Below, piece by piece: positions 51,640 through 52,473 of a stretch of DNA of 52,473 bases. Position 1 is the stretch's first letter, and each line of letters opens with the position of its first letter. Source of the stretch: Prevotella sp. (lineage in GTDB: Bacteria > Bacteroidota > Bacteroidia > Bacteroidales > Bacteroidaceae); assembly GCA_024682415.1 (NCBI GenBank), contig JAIKZG010000038.1, positions 1 through 52,473 of the forward strand. Direction: 5' to 3'. Position numbers and translations under genes: made by a program. Below the pieces are notes generated by a model. The model was not told the origin of the DNA, searched no databases, and saw nothing but the letters and a program-made list of their open reading frames with translations.

Positions 51640-52473
51640 TTATTCATCCTGATCTGCAAATATCTCCTGACCATTCGGATGACTCGTATCCCAGTTACCT
51701 GCAGCCCAGTCATCAACTCTATAACCTGTAATGATTGGACTCTCATGCAAATTCAAGACAAATCTGTAAGATTTACCTGCCTCAAATGTGATAGCACTAC
51801 TTGTCTTATAGGTATAATACGTACCATTAGTAAGCACTATCTTTATAAATGATGTACCCGAAGCAATTGTCTGAGGGATTAAGATTGCCTCATTCTCCAC
51901 ATCTGCAGATCCTACATAAGACGCTTCGCCTGCCATTGTTATTGTTCCAGTTGAGCCTGTAGCCACGACTGAAGGATTGTTTGCGCGATTTGTATTATTG
52001 AATGTCAATGTAGCCGATGGCATTGTATTCAGAATATCAATTCTTGAAATTGTAACATTCTGATTGGCTTCCAGCTTAGGCACTACTGAGATTTTTGAAA
52101 GCAGATGAGAGAAGCGCAACTTCACTGTATCTGTCGCATTATTCACATTTGCTGTGTCTGCATACATCAAATCGCTCACGCTATAATTATCTATCGTAGT
52201 CTGATCTGTTTTCACGCTATATGTCATTGCGCTTGAAGGATAAGCCATATCCTGAGAAACCAATCCATCCATATTGCCATGCACGGCATAGATATTAACC
52301 GTATGGTTGTTAAGAGGATACTCGCGGAATACAGTGCTACCAGTAATATTCAGAGGAGAAAGTTCTCCATCTCTTATATGAACATAAGTAGTTGCGCCAT
52401 AAAGAGCTTTTTCTGTTGTTACAGCAGTATTACCATATTCTTTACCAGAATCGAATATCCAGCTATACACCTT
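51640..52473 (-). CDS. Fimbrillin-family protein 9 (5' part outside window)
   Basis: The frame is open to the window edge, so the signal peptide and Arg site are not seen. The visible 277 residues have the second-subgroup pattern: V-N-I-Y-A-V-H-G, V-S-D-L-M-Y-A, F-S-H-L-L-S-K-I-S-V, I-L-I-P-Q-T-I-A-S-G-T-S-F-I, F-E-A-G-K-S-Y-R-F and V-D-D-W-A. Apparent start codons near 52470 are internal. The operon's promoter must lie further right. Confidence 0.85.
   Translation of the reverse strand, partial: KVYSWIFDSGKEYGNTAVTTEKALYGATTYVHIRDGELSPLNITGSTVFREYPLNNHTVNIYAVHGNMDGLVSQDMAYPSSAMTYSVKTDQTTIDNYSVSDLMYADTANVNNATDTVKLRFSHLLSKISVVPKLEANQNVTISRIDILNTMPSATLTFNNTNRANNPSVVATGSTGTITMAGEASYVGSADVENEAILIPQTIASGTSFIKIVLTNGTYYTYKTSSAITFEAGKSYRFVLNLHESPIITGYRVDDWAAGNWDTSHPNGQEIFADQDE

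Overview
The window reads as chromosomal DNA of a Bacteroidota species, most likely order Bacteroidales and probably a Prevotella-like member. The evidence is direct. There are two SusC/SusD pairs, a type IX secretion core (porP plus gldKLMN), lipoproteins carrying the C-S-S-D-D export signal, and repeated matches to the Bacteroidetes promoter pattern TTTG-N19-21-TAnnTTTG. The genus call is inference. There is one tRNA gene and no rRNA, IS element or CRISPR array.

Layout. 1-6.4 kb is an accessory-looking stretch: the 3' tail of a probable FISUMP-type surface protein, two abutting NSS sodium symporters, a VanZ-like protein, a lipoprotein alpha/beta hydrolase, a GIY-YIG/DUF4357 protein, a RelE/ParE-type toxin-antitoxin pair bracketed by 54-bp direct repeats, and tRNA-Met. 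6.4-9.3 kb holds a YhcH-family gene and the acetate pathway pair pta-ackA. 9.3-19.3 kb is one minus-strand operon of two SusC/SusD pairs with no glycosidase or dedicated regulator beside it. 19.5-26.2 kb is the T9SS cluster porP-gldK-gldL-gldM-gldN and an outer-membrane barrel. 26.4-30.3 kb has malate dehydrogenase, a secreted GH43-like enzyme and a phosphohexomutase.

30.3-32.6 kb is rich in non-coding structure. It contains an orphan promoter followed by three 22-bp-spaced TTGAACATTT sites, a long perfect inverted repeat, a second copy of a dispersed two-hairpin element also seen at the left edge, a 42-bp minisatellite, a RidA/chorismatase-like gene and a 34-bp-period repeat array. 32.6-42.9 kb is housekeeping: rnhB, a 7TM-HD phosphohydrolase (PgpH type), gltX-waaA, upp, xerD, ompH-murI and inositol-3-phosphate synthase.

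43.1 kb to the right edge is a minus-strand array of nine adjacent fimbrillin-type genes, the last cut by the window end. All eight complete ones are lipoproteins with the same export signal and a conserved [S/T]-R-[A/T] site about 30-36 residues after the lipid cysteine, as expected for type V (FimA/Mfa1-type) pilus subunits. This array, the repeat-bracketed toxin-antitoxin cassette and the structured intergenic DNA around 30.3-32.5 kb are the best candidates for something not yet described.
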